From NCBI GenBank assembly GCA_963082975.1, contig OY720349.1:67888501-67952500 (forward strand): DNA of 64,000 nucleotides, given 5' to 3'. Shown here piece by piece: positions 11,831 through 26,062 of the stretch. The DNA is from Labia minor. Taxonomy: Eukaryota; Arthropoda; Insecta; Dermaptera; Spongiphoridae. The notes below the pieces were generated by a model. That model had not been told where the DNA came from. It worked only from the letters and a program-made list of their open reading frames with translations, and ran no database searches. Both the position numbers and the translations under genes were made by a program. Numbering within the stretch: the first letter of the stretch is position 1; the number at the start of each line of letters is the position of its first letter.

Positions 11831-12685
11831 CAGTGATTCTCAACCTAAAATATGTGCCGCGGCACTTTTGGGTTTCGCGAGATTATAAACATTTCCGACT
11901 TTTTTTTCTAAATTTTTTCAATTTGGTTCTAACAAAAAAGGTAAACCGTATTTGGGACCACTTTTTACCGACCGACGATAGTAAGGGAGGTATTGTTTTC
12001 ACACCAAATTTCACATGTGGAGATCTTTACATATCTCCCCACGAATCATGCATTTTCTTAACAGTAAAAAGTATTTTTAGCATGATGTCTGTCCGTCCGT
12101 ATCGATGTGTACAGCTGAAGGATTTTGATGAAATTTGGTATATTTACTTAATGCACCAGTATGATGAATGGATCAACTTTTGGTGCAAATCCAGAAACTG
12201 GAAGTGGTAGTATTAGCGATCGACGATAGGAAGGGAAGGGTTATTTTCATACCAAATTTCACATGAGGAGATTTGTTTATACGTATAATCACGAATCATT
12301 CACTTTGTATTGGTTTTATTCTCGGGAAAATCATCTTCATTAGTTTTTTCTAAATTTAAAATTATATGACGTCACCCAGTCCTTCATGACGTCACAGCCA
12401 GCTCTTACTTATATATTATAAATAAAATAAAATTAAAAATATTTATGTTCTATCTATATATCTGTTTTTTATTACATTAATAGATATATTAAAATTATTT
12501 GAAACTGTTTCTGTAGCTGGAAATTAATTTATTTCAAACCGTCGGTCGGTTCGGACCTGGCCACAGGTCAACTTATTTCAATATGGGAAACTTTTACACT
12601 TACTTATCTTTTTCTTTGTGTGCCGCCAAATTTTTAAACCGTTAAAAGTGTGCCGCGGTAAAAAAATGGTTGAGAATCACTACTG
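11831..12685. mobile_element. hAT-type element (CAGTGATTCTCAACC ends) split by a nested repeat
   Basis: The terminal inverted repeats are CAGTGATTCTCAACC at the left and GGTTGAGAATCACTACTG at the right, with inner GTGCCGCGGCA and TGCCGCGGTA arms. The flanking 8-base sites GCATAGAA (11823-11830) and GTATAGAG (12686-12693) match at 6 of 8 positions, as expected for an old hAT target duplication. Without the nested repeat A copy (11962-12578) the element is about 240 bases. The end sequence is a widespread hAT family type. Non-coding. Confidence 0.8.
11962..12578. repeat. dispersed repeat A, copy 2, nested in a hAT element
   Basis: Nearly the same sequence and orientation as 7203-7854, including the ACCGACCGACG inverted ends and the common CTGGCCACAGGTCAACTTATT end. 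It has a shorter CCGT microsatellite and a small deletion after it. It inserted into the already present hAT element at 11831-12685, so repeat A moved later than that hAT element. The open frame across it is not a gene. Confidence 0.78.
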
Positions 12686-12693
12686 GTATAGAG

Positions 12694-15600
12694 GTTAGAA
12701 AAAATACCGAGTATACAAACAAAATGTATTAAGTTAAGTGTATTAAATTTTGACTAAAAATATAAATAAAGAAGATAAATATTTTTTTTAATCAGTTCAT
12801 TGTTCTCATTTTGCGCATCAGGCGGTCAATTCAGACCAAATAGTAAATATATATGGATCTGAGGTGTCGTTGATCCTAATGAGGGCAGTTCTGCACATAA
12901 AGAGACAATAAATAAAAGACAAGAACCGGAGTATCATAGATTAATAGATTAATTGGTTATAAAATAGAAACTGAAAGATACACTTATAAGAAATTTTTTT
13001 TGAATTTTACAAATTGGAATAATATATTGGGAAAAGAATTAAACAAGTTCGTTATTAATATGTGTTAAGGGTTAAATTGTATCTAAATTTTATAATTTTA
13101 AATGTCGAATTGGAAATAGTTATTTTTTATGAAAAAAAAAAAAATTATTAAAATTCTATATTTTGATGAATTTCATTATTATTTTTATTTACTATATAAC
13201 TAATAAATAAATATATATTTATATAAAATCATACATATATCAAACAAATAATATTAATAATATTTCGTATTTTCTTAATAATTTTTTTTTTTTTATATAT
13301 TTAAATATGTACATTATATTTCATTAATACACATTCATCAATTTGTTTAATTAATGATATTTAAATAAAAATAAATTAAATTACATTTCGATTCAATTAT
13401 AATGAATAAAAATTTTCAAAGATGGTAATTTTGTTTTTGAAATCTTAAATTAATGTCATAAATATTGCAAACTTTCTTCTCTTAAAAGCAATTACAAAAT
13501 AAATTTTAAATATAGGTATCTCTATGTATATAGATAATAGATAATAGAATTACAATAATCACCCTTTTGGAACACTCTATAAATTTACATAAAATTGAAA
13601 AATCGCATCTTATTATTAAATATAGGTACTTATTTTAAACTGAAGTTTTGCAGTTAACATTTCTGCAATTGTATATTTTCTAGATATTTAATGGAATGAA
13701 TCAATGGATGTATTTGTTCTTTGAATTTAGAGTTTGGGGGAAAATTTATTCCATTCAATATCTATATTAAATATACTATTATAATGTGTGGCTAATTAAT
13801 TATTATATATATAATTAGGAACATATGAATAATTTAATTTACATTATATTATTCTTATTCTTATCGATTTTTTTATTATCTGTATATATATATTTATGTA
13901 TATACATATACGATATGTATACAGATATATTATATTGTAATGTAATGAATTATGTCTATATCATTTCTTTAATGAAAAACTACTTACTCTATTTAATTAC
14001 AATATGAAAAATAGTTATGAATTCATATTAACAAGTGCAATTATTCATATAAATACATATGATTTAATTGTTGATCATCTTAATAAGATACATATGTTAA
14101 TTAAACATATTTTGTTTTCTTAATAGATTGTTATAATGGTGAACAAATTGGTAATCGTTTATCATTTAATAAGAAAAATTGGTTGCATATCCGCATATCC
14201 ATTAGATTCTTTTGAATACTCACCAATATATGATATATGTAAATAATAGTTAAGATAATTTGAGTTTAAGTTTCTAAAAATAAACTTTTATTCACAAATT
14301 AGAAGAGAAGTTCTACTATGTACAATAGGTATATATTATATGTATTTATTTATTTATATATTATATATGTAGATACTGGAGTATAATTTGCGCCGAGATC
14401 ACAACCAAATAATATTTTAAGTTTTGTCAATTTTTTTTTTTTTTTTTTTAATATTTTCAAAAATTACTTTTGATTAATTAATTATCTATTGATGAAATAT
14501 GAAATATTTAGATATGTGATAGATTTCATAAAAACAACAAAATAAAACATTATTTTATTGAATTATATTTGGGGCTTCGAACGCGGATTGGTTCTACAAA
14601 TTTTAATAGAAATTCCCTCTATCTTTTTATCTGATTAAATATTTATTGACTAATAATATAATTATTATATTTTTCATATTTATTTTAATATTTGATTTTA
14701 TGTGATTATGTGATAAATGAAATTATAAATAAAAGTAAATAATTTAAATTATATATAGTTTGAGACTATCCTAGAACGATTCAAAATTATTTAGCTGATC
14801 TTATAGAATCACTGTTTTAATTCTAATTTTCAGCAATAAGTAAGTATGTATATTCTATGTAGAAAAATGAAATTAAAATAAATCAAATTTGTAAATTGAT
14901 AAAAATGAAAATAAAAAAGTTGAATTCCCTCCTCCATTTATTGATCTTACAGTTATATTCTTATATTTCGTCATCTTTTGATGGAGAATTAGGATTCAAG
15001 TTGAGATTTCGTTAGGCAGTCCGAGAGCTGCCCTTTAATAATGAGCCATTATAATGGCTGGATGATTCAGTTGAGTCCCCCATTGGATTCATACAATTTA
15101 TCAAAATAGTTTATTTACAGAAACACCGAATTATACGGAGACAAATAAGAATGTCGTAATATTAATTACGATTAATTGTATTTCTTATGTAAAATTTTCA
15201 TTTCGCTGAGAAAAACGATGATTTTTAAATTGAAATGCATATTAATTAACAAACTATTATTGTATTTTATAAAATAATAGTATAATCTTAAATTTTGTAT
15301 TTAGGAGGGAAAGAAATTATTTTTAATTATTATTAATTAAAATTACAATTTTTTTCTAGATCTTTTTTTTGCTTTCAGTTTAATATGAATTATTAATTAT
15401 ATTAAATTAAATTAAATAATTTTATATTCTAATAATTCCAAGAAGTTATATATTATATTGTTATTATATTTTTTAAATTTAAATGCGTATCACAAATAAG
15501 ATCGAAAAATAACTTGATATATAAAAAGAACAAAAAAAAGTTGAAATAATGTCAGATAAAAATCCATACGTGTTATTTTTATGGAATGCAAAAAAAAAAT

Positions 15601-15862
15601 GCTTCGCTTGAAAAATTTAATCTCACAAGAACATCGTCCAGGTGAATGAATGAATACCCATGCAAACGAAACAATCACGTTTTGTTCTTTTCTGTTGAGA
15701 AAAAGAGACTTGGATTTACTTCCCTCTCTCCTTACCCGTAACCATACACACAAATACACAATTTGAACACATACCGTACATACAATTTTGCGCAATATTC
15801 AGGAAATTTATTGAAAATAGAGAGAAAAATTTTCAAAACAAGTAACTAAAAACGATTTAATT

Positions 15863-15894
<32 letters not shown>

Positions 15895-17284
15895 TTAGAT
15901 AATAAATAAACATAAGATTGCAATTTAAATTCATTGATCAGCTATAATAAATTTATTTATTTGTTAATAAACCTATGAATATTAAAAATCATACTGAATT
16001 ATTGTATATTGTATTATTTTAAAAGTTAAATTATTTAAATTTTTAATTTTATAAAATTTCTTGTATAAAAAAAAATATTAAAATTTCCACTAAATATAAA
16101 TATAATTTGGAATTAAGTAATTGATCTATTTCAAACGAAACTTAAATAAATTTTAAATGAACAATTTTTGAAAAAATAAAATTTATTAAAAAGAGTATTA
16201 AATTAATTGATATAATTTTTATTGATTTTTTCAATTATTATTTTCATGAATAGGCATCTTAAAATATTATATATATATAAAATATGAAATATAAAGTATT
16301 GAAATTATATATCCACTAGAAAATGATATGAAAAGAAATGTATTTTCCGTTTAAGTAAATTGTTCTACCATATATCGCAAAATTAACGGTTCTTTGTTGT
16401 TCTTTACAGATTCTTGCATATTCATCAAAATAAATAATAAAACTTCTATTGTATGTTCTATCAAGTGACAAGAACATACTTATTCATAAATACATAAATA
16501 CACATCTTTTTAAATGATTTATTTTTTATACAATATCAAACATAATTAATTATATAGAATTTGAATTTTTACCTTCAAAATTTTTTTGATAATAACTAAT
16601 TAATGGTGTGAAATCAGGGTAATGTAATTTTTAAAGGGAAAGAATTTAAATCTGAAAGAGTTTAATAAAACTTGGTGAATTGTTTTTTGTTTTTTTTTTT
16701 GTTTTTAATTAAAATATTCAATTATAAATAATTTGATCATTTTTAAATTTAAAAATATTTGTTAAAAATTTAATTAAATTTTTTTCTTTTATAGTTGGCG
16801 GAGTTCAAGCCAATGGAATTTCTCCCCTTCATCCCTTACCCCATGAGAGTGAAGAAATATTGAGTTACGTAGGAATTTAATATATTTATATCGAATTTAT
16901 CGAATGAGTTTTAGAAGGTTTCTCAAATCAATAATATTATATTTCATCCTAAAAAAATCATTAAATCTAAATTATGAAATTGTAAATTTAAAATTGGTTA
17001 TTTATGAAGGAAAGAAATTATTATATAAATATTTTGATAGTATTCTAAATATTTAATTGAAAATTAAAATTTAAAATGAACAAAAAATATATCTTGAAAA
17101 AATTATGTTAAATGAAAAAATTATTAATAATATTCATAATTATATCAGAATTAAATTAATGAATCGACTAGATAATATTTAAATTGGATAATCTAAAATT
17201 TTCAGATCTTTGTGTCATTTGTACATATTATAGTGATATATGTATATACTAATTTGATTTAAGCTATAGATATAGATATATTTG

Positions 17285-17321
<37 letters not shown>

Positions 17322-17520
17322 GAAAGTCTGAGTAAGAAGAAAAAAAAAATATTGCTGCTATATTGTCCTAAAAATTAGAAAATAGTTTTTTTTCTTTATG
17401 AAATTTTTCAGGCTATATGTGATTATTTTCTAAAATAATATTCTATTGTTTTCCAAATTTGATACTTATTGTTAAATGAAAAAAAAAAAAAAAATAAAAA
17501 AATAAAAATATTAACAAAAA
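12694..17520. other. long exon-free AT-rich stretch
   Basis: Nearly 5 kb without a finger exon or a recognisable element. There are (ATT)n runs at about 15864-15890 and (AAT)n at 17290-17319, plus many homopolymers. The 15490-15795 minus frame of about 100 codons has no domain I recognise and no convincing splice site, so it is not called. Confidence 0.55.
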
Positions 17521-17900
17521 TATCTTGGGAATGTGCAATTTTTTGGAGGGCATTGAGCGGTGCTGCATCCTAGCGACGTTCACCCGAAGTTTCTAGCAAG
17601 GTCAACCGGGGAACCGGAGTGGAAAGCGAGATGACCTCCCGGCGCCGGCGCACTTCACGGGCCCCTGACTCCGCAGCCGCTTCACGGACCGTCGTCCTTG
17701 GGAACCGAGCCCATCGACGAGAAATGCTCTCCCTGCATGCACTCGAACCCACAAACACACACACTGCCAAAAAAATATGCTAACCATACAAAAGTTGGTG
17801 AGATCCTGTCCATACCAGAAATCAATACGTGGAAGCCATTTTGTGGCCAGTCTGAGGAGGAGAAGGAAACGGAAAACCCCTCACAAAACAAAAAATTCGC
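17521..17900. other. GC-rich patch of unknown origin
   Basis: About 200 bases (17540-17735) are strikingly GC- and CpG-rich in an AT-rich setting. Overlapping frames are open on both strands for 60-70 codons. No frame gives a domain I recognise, and none has clear splice sites. It could be a fragment of an inserted element, a remnant of another gene, or an internal promoter region. I do not assign a function. Confidence 0.35.
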
Positions 17901-18545
17901 ATAAATTGCAAAAAAGTGAATAAAATGAAATATTTTTAAAATATAAATTTACACAAAAATATACGTGTTTCATATTTATAATATTTTAGAAAGCATAATT
18001 TTAGCAAAAAAAAAAAAATAAATAAATATGTTTTTAACCTTTAGGTATATAATATGAATATTTACTTATTTTTCTTTTTCATCTTTACTTAGACATTTAA
18101 ATAAATAAATCAAATAAATTTATGGATTTAAAATAATGAACTTTTGGTGTTATCTTATTTTTTTAAATTAAAACCTGAGATTATCATTTCAAAGAAAATT
18201 TATTAAATTTATTTATTTTATTTATTTAATTTAGTCACAATAGAATATTTCAGAACTTTTCTCTATTGGTTTCTCCACCATAATTGACTCCACTTTAAAG
18301 TCGTTGAAAAAGGATTCAAACCATATTTAAGTAAATATGGAGACAGATAGAAAAGTAAATGAAAAATACGTCCATTAATTATTTTACAGTAAAATATTAA
18401 ATAAATTAAAAATAAATTTATTTATTTGATCTTAGGACACCCAATCTTATTTAACCAACCCTTCAATACATAGGAAAAATGATCTCTATTTGAATATTAT
18501 TATTATTATATAAAAGATTTTTTTAATGGTAAAATCTTCGTTATC

Positions 18546-18735
18546 GAGGGTCGGACTAAGGCCTAGGCAACCTAGGCACCTGCCTAGGGCCTGCAATTTT
18601 CAGGGGCCTGATAATTACGTATCTCGGGCCCGTACGGAACCATTGCTTGCTAAAAAAAAGGTACATTTTTTTCCCCGATTGGCCTGGAATTACAATGTTG
18701 CCTAGGGCCCACTTTAACCTTAGTTCGCCACTTCA
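18546..18735. mobile_element. short inverted-repeat element (GGACTAAGGCCTAGGCAAC ends)
   Basis: The left end is GAGGGTCGGACTAAGGCCTAGGCAAC. The right end is GTTGCCTAGGGCCCACTTTAACCTTAGTTCGCCACTTC, an imperfect inverted copy. The GC-rich ends resemble a widespread non-autonomous, probably hAT-like, family. I could not define a target duplication, so the borders are approximate. Confidence 0.65.
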
Positions 18736-21732
18736 TGTCATGATACAAGATACAAAGGTTGAGGAATTCTGCCATTTATCCAATGTTTGGTTGAATTCAT
18801 TGCAATTTTTAATTTTCATTTGAAGATCAATTCATAATCAATCTATGAATAAATTAAAAACTTATCATTTTTTTTTAATACTTCTAATGTTCAAGATAAC
18901 CTAACCTGAAAGTATAAAATCCTCTATTAGAATTGATCTTAAGGAACCAACATTAAAGTCTAACTCTTGGATTTAATATCTTGAATACTTTTCACTTTGA
19001 AGTTATTACCATTTTTCCAAAAGGTTACTAACAATTAATAGATTATTCTGAATAAATTTACAGTGGAGCTAATATCAAATTTAAATTCGGTGGAATCCAC
19101 ATCAAATTAAAAAAAAGTGGATTTTTCTTCTAGACCTAGTAAATTGAGACTAAATCTCATCCCTTTAATAATCAGTAATAATCCTTTAATTAAATTTATA
19201 TTAATATATAATTTGTATTAAAATAACCTTCCATAATCCAGTAATGATTTTTTTAAGGAGAAAAAGACTTTGAAGGGTTTTAGATTTTTCACTCCCATGA
19301 GATTCTATCAAGTAATCATCCTAAAAAAAATATTTTTACATTTCTTTATAATAATTTGCGATTGAGATGCCCAGTATTTTGATATGATCTGATGGGATAC
19401 TTAAAAATTTAACTTGATCTTGTCTGGGGAAAGCGAGATTTCCCTTTCCTTCCTTATTTTTAAGTAATGAGTAATTATATTTTCTTGAGAAATCATTATG
19501 GATATATTATTTTGGATATCGATCATGAAAGTGTTAGATTTATTTATTTAGTTAACCTTTAGAATGCTGATTATAGATATTGATACTTTATCTGACCTGG
19601 TCGCAACATTTGATATACGATATAATAATACTAAAATTTTGAACCAAGTAACCAGGACTAAAAATTTTATTTCAATAGGAAAAGCAAATTTTTATAATAA
19701 TTCTGGATTGTTAAGTAAGAAATTATGGAATAGACCAATTGAATTAAGATCTTTGAATTAGAATGAATTCCCATACGTATTATAGCTTAGAATCATCTAA
19801 TTAGCCGAAATATTCCTAGAATATAATGTCAGAATTCCAGTCTTTTTTGAATTAAAAATTTCCCTAAAAAATTATTTTGATTTGTTTGTTTATACATTTA
19901 CTTTAGATTTTAATGTTAATTTCAAAAGAGTAATAATCTCTTTATTAAATTCATCAAGGCCAAAATTTGATTTTTTTCCTCACTTTCAACAACAAAAAAA
20001 TGGACCAGTATCCATCATAGAATACTTTGTTGTATCTATCGGTATAAAAATTGAATTTGAGGCTTTATTGGGAACTAGATCCTCTGTTATAACATTCAGA
20101 AGTATTAAATATTATTATATATTATAACATATATAATATAAGAAAGGAAAATGTAAAAATACAATTTCAAATAAGAAAAAAGTAAAGAATAAGAATAAAA
20201 AAATTAAGGGTATAATATTAGTAATATTATTTAAAAAAGAATTAATCTGAACAAATAATTAACAATTTTTGCAAGTTAAGCTACGTATTATGTTACGGTA
20301 ATCAGACGATGTTCACGCAATAATCTCAAACTAAAATGGTAAAAAAAAAATAAAATGTTTGTTTAAATGTTTTTTTTTAAATAATATTTTACAAAAAATA
20401 AAAATTTTGATTGATAATTTAAATAAAAAAAATTTTTTGGATTTATAAATATGTATTTAGGAAAATTTACATAATTATATAAATATAAATTAAAAAATTA
20501 TACTTTAAATTATTTTAAAGTTATTAGGAAATTGAACTATGTTTGTTACATTAAAAATAAATATTAATAAATATTTTTAATTTCTCTCCATGTTCACAAT
20601 TATATAAAATGTTAAAATATAAAATATTAACTGAATATGTTATTTTACATATTATAAAAAAATGTAAAAAATTAAATAAAAGATTTTAATTTCCTTATTA
20701 TCAATTATTTATACTATATTATTTTTTATAACTTATTATATTTTATTTAAAATTTTTTTATTTTTTTTTTTTTTAAATAAAATGCCTATGAGATGCAAAA
20801 TTTTGTGTGTAGAGTATAATTTTATTATAAATTATATGTATTATTAAAAATTTAAGTTTAGAAATATCTACTAGTTTTCTATTGAATTTAATAATATTAT
20901 TTGTGTGGATCTTGATGGTAAAATTGAATTATTAATTTTATTATCCCTTCTTGATCTTGAAATCATCCTAGGGTGTAATAAATTCTTTAGGCAAATCCGG
21001 CGCTGATTTCATTGCATTCATGTTACAGCCGTTTATATATTTTGACAACCAATAGAATACACCGTTCAACTCCAAGTTTCGCTCTAGTTAATGTGTTATC
21101 TTATTTTGTTTATTAAAATCAATTTTTATATGAACAACTAAAAAAAAAACTTCTGTGCTGTCGTTGGAAAAAAAGTATGTTTAATAGTTATTTTTAACAT
21201 AAACAAATGTAATGGCTTGCTAACTAAAATATGTTATTTTATAAATTATTATTTGTCATATATAATTAAATGTATTTATTTTTTCGAATGATAAGTAATA
21301 TAAGTAGTTCTAAATTTAAAATTCAAAAAAGGCAGCTACAAGTAGATTGGTGTTGTGATATTTTGAATACTCTAAGGAATATGGATTTCATTAATTATAA
21401 ATTATGAAATTTAATTGACAATAAGTTAAATAAATTTAAAATTAAAAATAGGGACAATATATCGTATATCAACAAGTATACTATGTATTTACAGGTCAAT
21501 TGAATTGTGTTATGTTTTAGTGATAAGTCTCCAAAAAAATTACTATAAAGAAAATTTTGGACTAAAAAAAGGTAATTTGTAATACTTGATTGAATTTTTA
21601 GTAAGAATATATATTTACAATTTCAGTTAATATTAAACAACGTTACTGGAAATTGTATATATTAGTTCGTTTTGTGTTATTTTATTAGATTTTTTATCTT
21701 TTGATTTGTTTTTGTTTTTTTTATTAATCTCC
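18736..21732. other. exon-free stretch with lower repeat content
   Basis: About 3 kb without finger signatures. The part from 18740 to 20120 is less homopolymer-rich than its surroundings, with frames of 65 and 81 codons on the plus strand at 19564-19761 and 19882-20127. They match nothing I know. It may be an old, unrecognised element. Confidence 0.5.
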
Positions 21733-22112
21733 TCATTTCCATATTTGGGCAACACCATGTTTTCTAGTCACATGGGATGCTAGATTGCCCTTTTGCGAAC
21801 ACTTTTTTGGACAATAGGGACATTTGAATTGCGGTTCTTTGCCACATTCCAATCGTAAATGATTGAGAAGAGAGTGTTTCCATTTATATATTCGATGACA
21901 CCGTGTGCATGGATAAGACTCGACTGCTGGATTTTGTATACTGTTGTTGCTCGGTGTTGAAGAGGAAGCGGAAGCTAGCGAAATGGAATTGGTCATCAAA
22001 CTCAATTTGAAATTGGACTTGGGTGAAGTAACTGATGACTGCGAGGAGACCAACGACCAGACGGAAGACGAACCTAGAACATGAACACGTCGAGAGGGCA
22101 TTAGACGCTGTC
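21733..22112 (-). CDS. lola: lola-type terminal exon 4, long Ser-rich leader, C2HC + C2H2 finger pair
   Basis: This terminal exon encodes up to 125 residues. Two acceptors in the same frame are possible. AATCCGTTTCAG at 22113-22114 leaves GA before CAG; TTCATGTTCTAG at 22074-22075 leaves GT, the dinucleotide seen in several sister exons. The leader is rich in Ser (SISLASASSS). Finger 1 is CTRCHRIYKWKHSLLNH with LRLECG. Finger 2 is CPYCPKKCSQKGNLASH with H-x4-H. Only nine residues follow the last histidine. The fingers are intact, so this should be a working isoform end. The start chosen is the farther acceptor, which is less certain than the rest of the exon. Confidence 0.84.
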
Positions 22113-25100
22113 CTGAAACGGATTTTTACGGACTCAGCCAAAAGAGAAACAAGAGAATTGAGAGAGAGAGAGAGAGAGAGAGGGAAATCTACAGGAGATG
22201 GACTACCGAATTTACGAACGCATTTCGCACAAAAAACAGGAAATCATAGAAAATATGAAGAATTAATGTTGGAAAAATTCAATTCATACTCAAATCAAAC
22301 AAAGAAAAATATACATACTTCTAATTTATATATATAAAAAAAATATGTAGTTATATTTGTATATATATAGTATATATTCAATATATCCGATAAATAAGTT
22401 TAGTATTTTTCATTCAATTAATAAATATGATAAATGAATAAATGATAAGAATTAATAATCATAAAAATTAGTAAATAAGATAAGAAATAATTGAAATTAT
22501 TTATAATTTTATTTGTGATAGTATTATATAGAAAATCATTTGTAATTTATTTTGAGGATAAAAAAATCATTCAAATTTTAAATGAAAATCATTTTCAAAT
22601 TCTTTCAAATAAAAAGAATATTTTTTTATAAGGAAGTATTTATTCAAATATAATATATATGAATAAATTTAGTGGAAACAAATTTAGATTTTAACTTTTT
22701 TTTAGAAAAACCAATAATCAGAAAAGGTTTATTTCTTTCTTTTTTGCTGTATAATTTTTATTTATTTAATTAACGGATAATATTAAAATGAAAATGAACT
22801 CTTCTAAAATATAGAGAATATTTTTATTTAATTAAAGAATATCACATATTTCACACAATTCACAAATTATTTTAAATTTATATTTACAAATTTATTTATT
22901 TAAGAGTATTTACAAATAATTATTAAAGCATTAATTTTCAATATATATATATATATATATAATATTGAAAATAAAACAATCCAAGAAAATAATTAATATA
23001 AATAAAAACAAATCATTTTTATTTTATTTTTAATTATTATATCATTGTGTATAAATAAATAAATAAATAAATATGAGTATTAATATTAAATCCAAGATAA
23101 ATATAAAATATTTCAATTTACAATCTGATTGTAGTGCATTCCATACCGTTATCCTTAATTTGATCGTACTGGAAGTAAGTTAGTATATTATTTTTGTCAT
23201 TTATTAATTTTAAATTTTAAACATCTATAAAAATCCACTGAAATACCTATGCAATTTTAATATATATATAGAAAGAGAGGGAGAGAAAGATTAATTTAAT
23301 TTAATACCTAAAGTTAATGAATGCCCTTAATATTGTGATATAAAACTTTTATAAATATATTTACAAAAAAAAAGAGAATTATTATAAAAAATAGTTGCAC
23401 CTGATGAGGGCCAAAATAATAATTATTAAATATTAAATTATAATATATACATATATTAGTTATAAATCTCACTATTTTTCGTTTTTTTTTTAAATATAAA
23501 TCTAATATAAAATTCGAACTTAGATATTTCAAACATCACTTTTCAAAAAGATAATTTATATTCATTTTATTTTTAAAGGATTCCATAATATTATTATAGT
23601 AGATATTTTCTAATAGGGAATGCACAGAAAAATTTAAGAAATCAAACTCAAAACTCAGAACAATCCATTACTTTCATTAATAATACTAAAATAGACTGGA
23701 TCATAAATCCATTAAAAATTTTTCCAAACCCTGATTATATTTATTATAAACAAAAGAATAATTATCACAGCACAATTACTCTTATTAATAAATTATTCAA
23801 TAAAAACAGTTGATTTGTATACAGTATTATCAATTAATAAACTATAAATATGTAATTTTTAGGTGATTAATTATTCATTCTTTTTTTTTATATAATTTTA
23901 TTAATAATTAATTAACGGCCTGAAAAAAATCTCATTTCAATATTCACAATTAATAATTAATATTTCGATTTGTATTCCTAGAATACTATTGTAAGTAAGA
24001 AATACGAAATAATTAAAAATAAAAATAAATAAATAAATAAATTTAGAATAGAATATCAATAAAATAGTTTTTCATTTCCTTAAATTGCTTTCATTTTTCT
24101 ATTTAAGTCAATTTCTTCTATTTAATAAATATTTTTTTTAAAATAAACTAAAAATTTATTATTATTACCTAAGAAAACAATACTTAGTAAAATGTAATAT
24201 GTTTAATTTCATCGGAAAGGTATTTATTGTGATGAATATATTGGAAAATTCCCATTGATATTTAGCTCAAAAATAATAGGATGTAAGTATACTTTGTTCT
24301 TTTAATTAAATTTAAAATGGTTCATATTAGTGCTGACGAATTAATTATAAGAGTTTCATATTTGTTTAATATTTGGAACAAATGATGGACTACCATTAAA
24401 GCCTTAAATTATAAATAAAAAATATTTTTTGATTTTGATCAATGCTCATTATTTTAGTTTCTTAAGTTACAGGAACATGATTTTTTTTTTTCTTATAAAT
24501 ATTTGAATGATAATCTCGAGTTCTAAATATCGTATAAATTATTTTCTCATACTATCAAAAATTCTATATTTATATATAAATATGTACGTACGATATACAT
24601 ATATATAAGTATATATTTTTTGTGATTTTTTTATCCGGCCAAGAATTCTTTTAAAAATTCACACATTAGATAATTTTTATAAAGAAAAATCGATCTGTCT
24701 TGATTTCCAGCCTCGAGAAAATCCATCTTCTTTAGTATTTTCATAATTAAAATTAGCAATTATTCAACCAGCGACATCACCTCCACAGTCACTGTTGTCA
24801 CACGTCATATATATTATTTTTTTAACATGTTAATCATTTTTTTGTTAAATTTTAAATTAAAATAGTTTAATTCATTATTTTAATCATCTAGTATCCATCT
24901 TTTTCCATCAAAAAAAAATTCTTAAATTTCTTAAATTTAGCAACATAATAATAAATATGAACAATTATAAATGTAGAAACTTTAAATATTTTTTATTTCT
25001 TTTATTTAATAAGGCGTCGAATAAATAACGGTGAACTTATAATAAAATCGTATAAAATTTTTGACACTAAGAGATTTCTGAATATTTTAAATAACAAATC

Positions 25101-26062
25101 GATTGATATTTTCTAAAACTGAACTAAGAATCTAAAAAAATAAGAATAGTAGAAAAGAGAGAGAGAGATTTGTTATAAAAGTTCCAGTGAATTTATATTA
25201 ATATTCCCAGACAAACAAACAAAACCCTAATATTCTATCCAATCCATATAAAGAAATTTTCCATATTTTTTATAACTACCAACTTGGTGTGTACCAGGTA
25301 TTAGTATACTCTTTCACGCAAATACTTAGACAACTAGAGACTCAATATTTATTCTTTTAAAAAATCGAAAATATTTAATTTTTTTTTAAAAAAAATACAT
25401 GTTTTTAAAACATATGAATATTAAAATAATGAAAAATCGTCTTTGTCAATAAAATCCTTTTGTAAACGAGAGACGTGCACTTTGAGCTCTCTTTCCTAAG
25501 CTCATGAAGCATAAAATTATAATATTTATTATTATTTTTATAATTTCTTTGTTAACATTTTTGGTCTAATTTCATCTTGAATTTAATCAAATTAATTATA
25601 TTATGTTAATCGTACATATGTTATAGAATAAATTTCCAAATTCTTTTTTAAATATAGTTGAATATGTTTGTTAATATTATAAGGGATTATAAGGGAAAAA
25701 AAATTTCTGTTGTTTTTTTTTGTATTATTTAATTAATATAATTTCAAATAAAATAAAAGAAATTTTAAATTTTTCAGTTATTCAAATTTGAAAATATTAA
25801 ACAAAATTATTTAAGTTTTTTTAAAAAAAATATATAAAATATTATATTTTTGACTAGATATTATATTATCATTGTGAAAAGGAATATATAATTACAATTT
25901 ACTAAATTCTCATTAGTTAAAATATTGTTCATCCACAAGATAATAGGACTATTTCATAAATTTTCACAATTCCTGAAAAAATTTTTTAATTCAATTTTTT
26001 TTTTAAGAAAAATTCGAACTTGAAGGTATTAATAAAGAAAGAAATATTTTTAATATTGAAAT
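22113..26062. other. intronic AT-rich sequence, no gene
   Basis: Nearly 4 kb without an exon. It has an (AG)n run at about 22161-22181, (TA)n at 22943-22960, and the possible remains of repeat A at 24640-24815. Many frames are short and AT-driven. Confidence 0.55.

Noticed and set aside
13321..13345. ACATTCATCA word resembling the antisense of an ECG finger end
   Set aside because: No Cys or His ligands are found at the needed spacing on either side.
15490..15795. 101-codon minus frame starting MRKIVCTVC
   Set aside because: It has no paired zinc ligands in the spacing of the other exons and no convincing acceptor in the right phase. It is a chance frame.
17570..17904. Several Arg-rich or Ser-rich frames on both strands in the GC patch
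   Set aside because: High GC alone removes stop codons. No frame shows a domain or splice sites, so no gene is called.
22035..22337. 100-codon plus frame
   Set aside because: It is the antisense shadow of exon 4 and runs into an (AG)n microsatellite.
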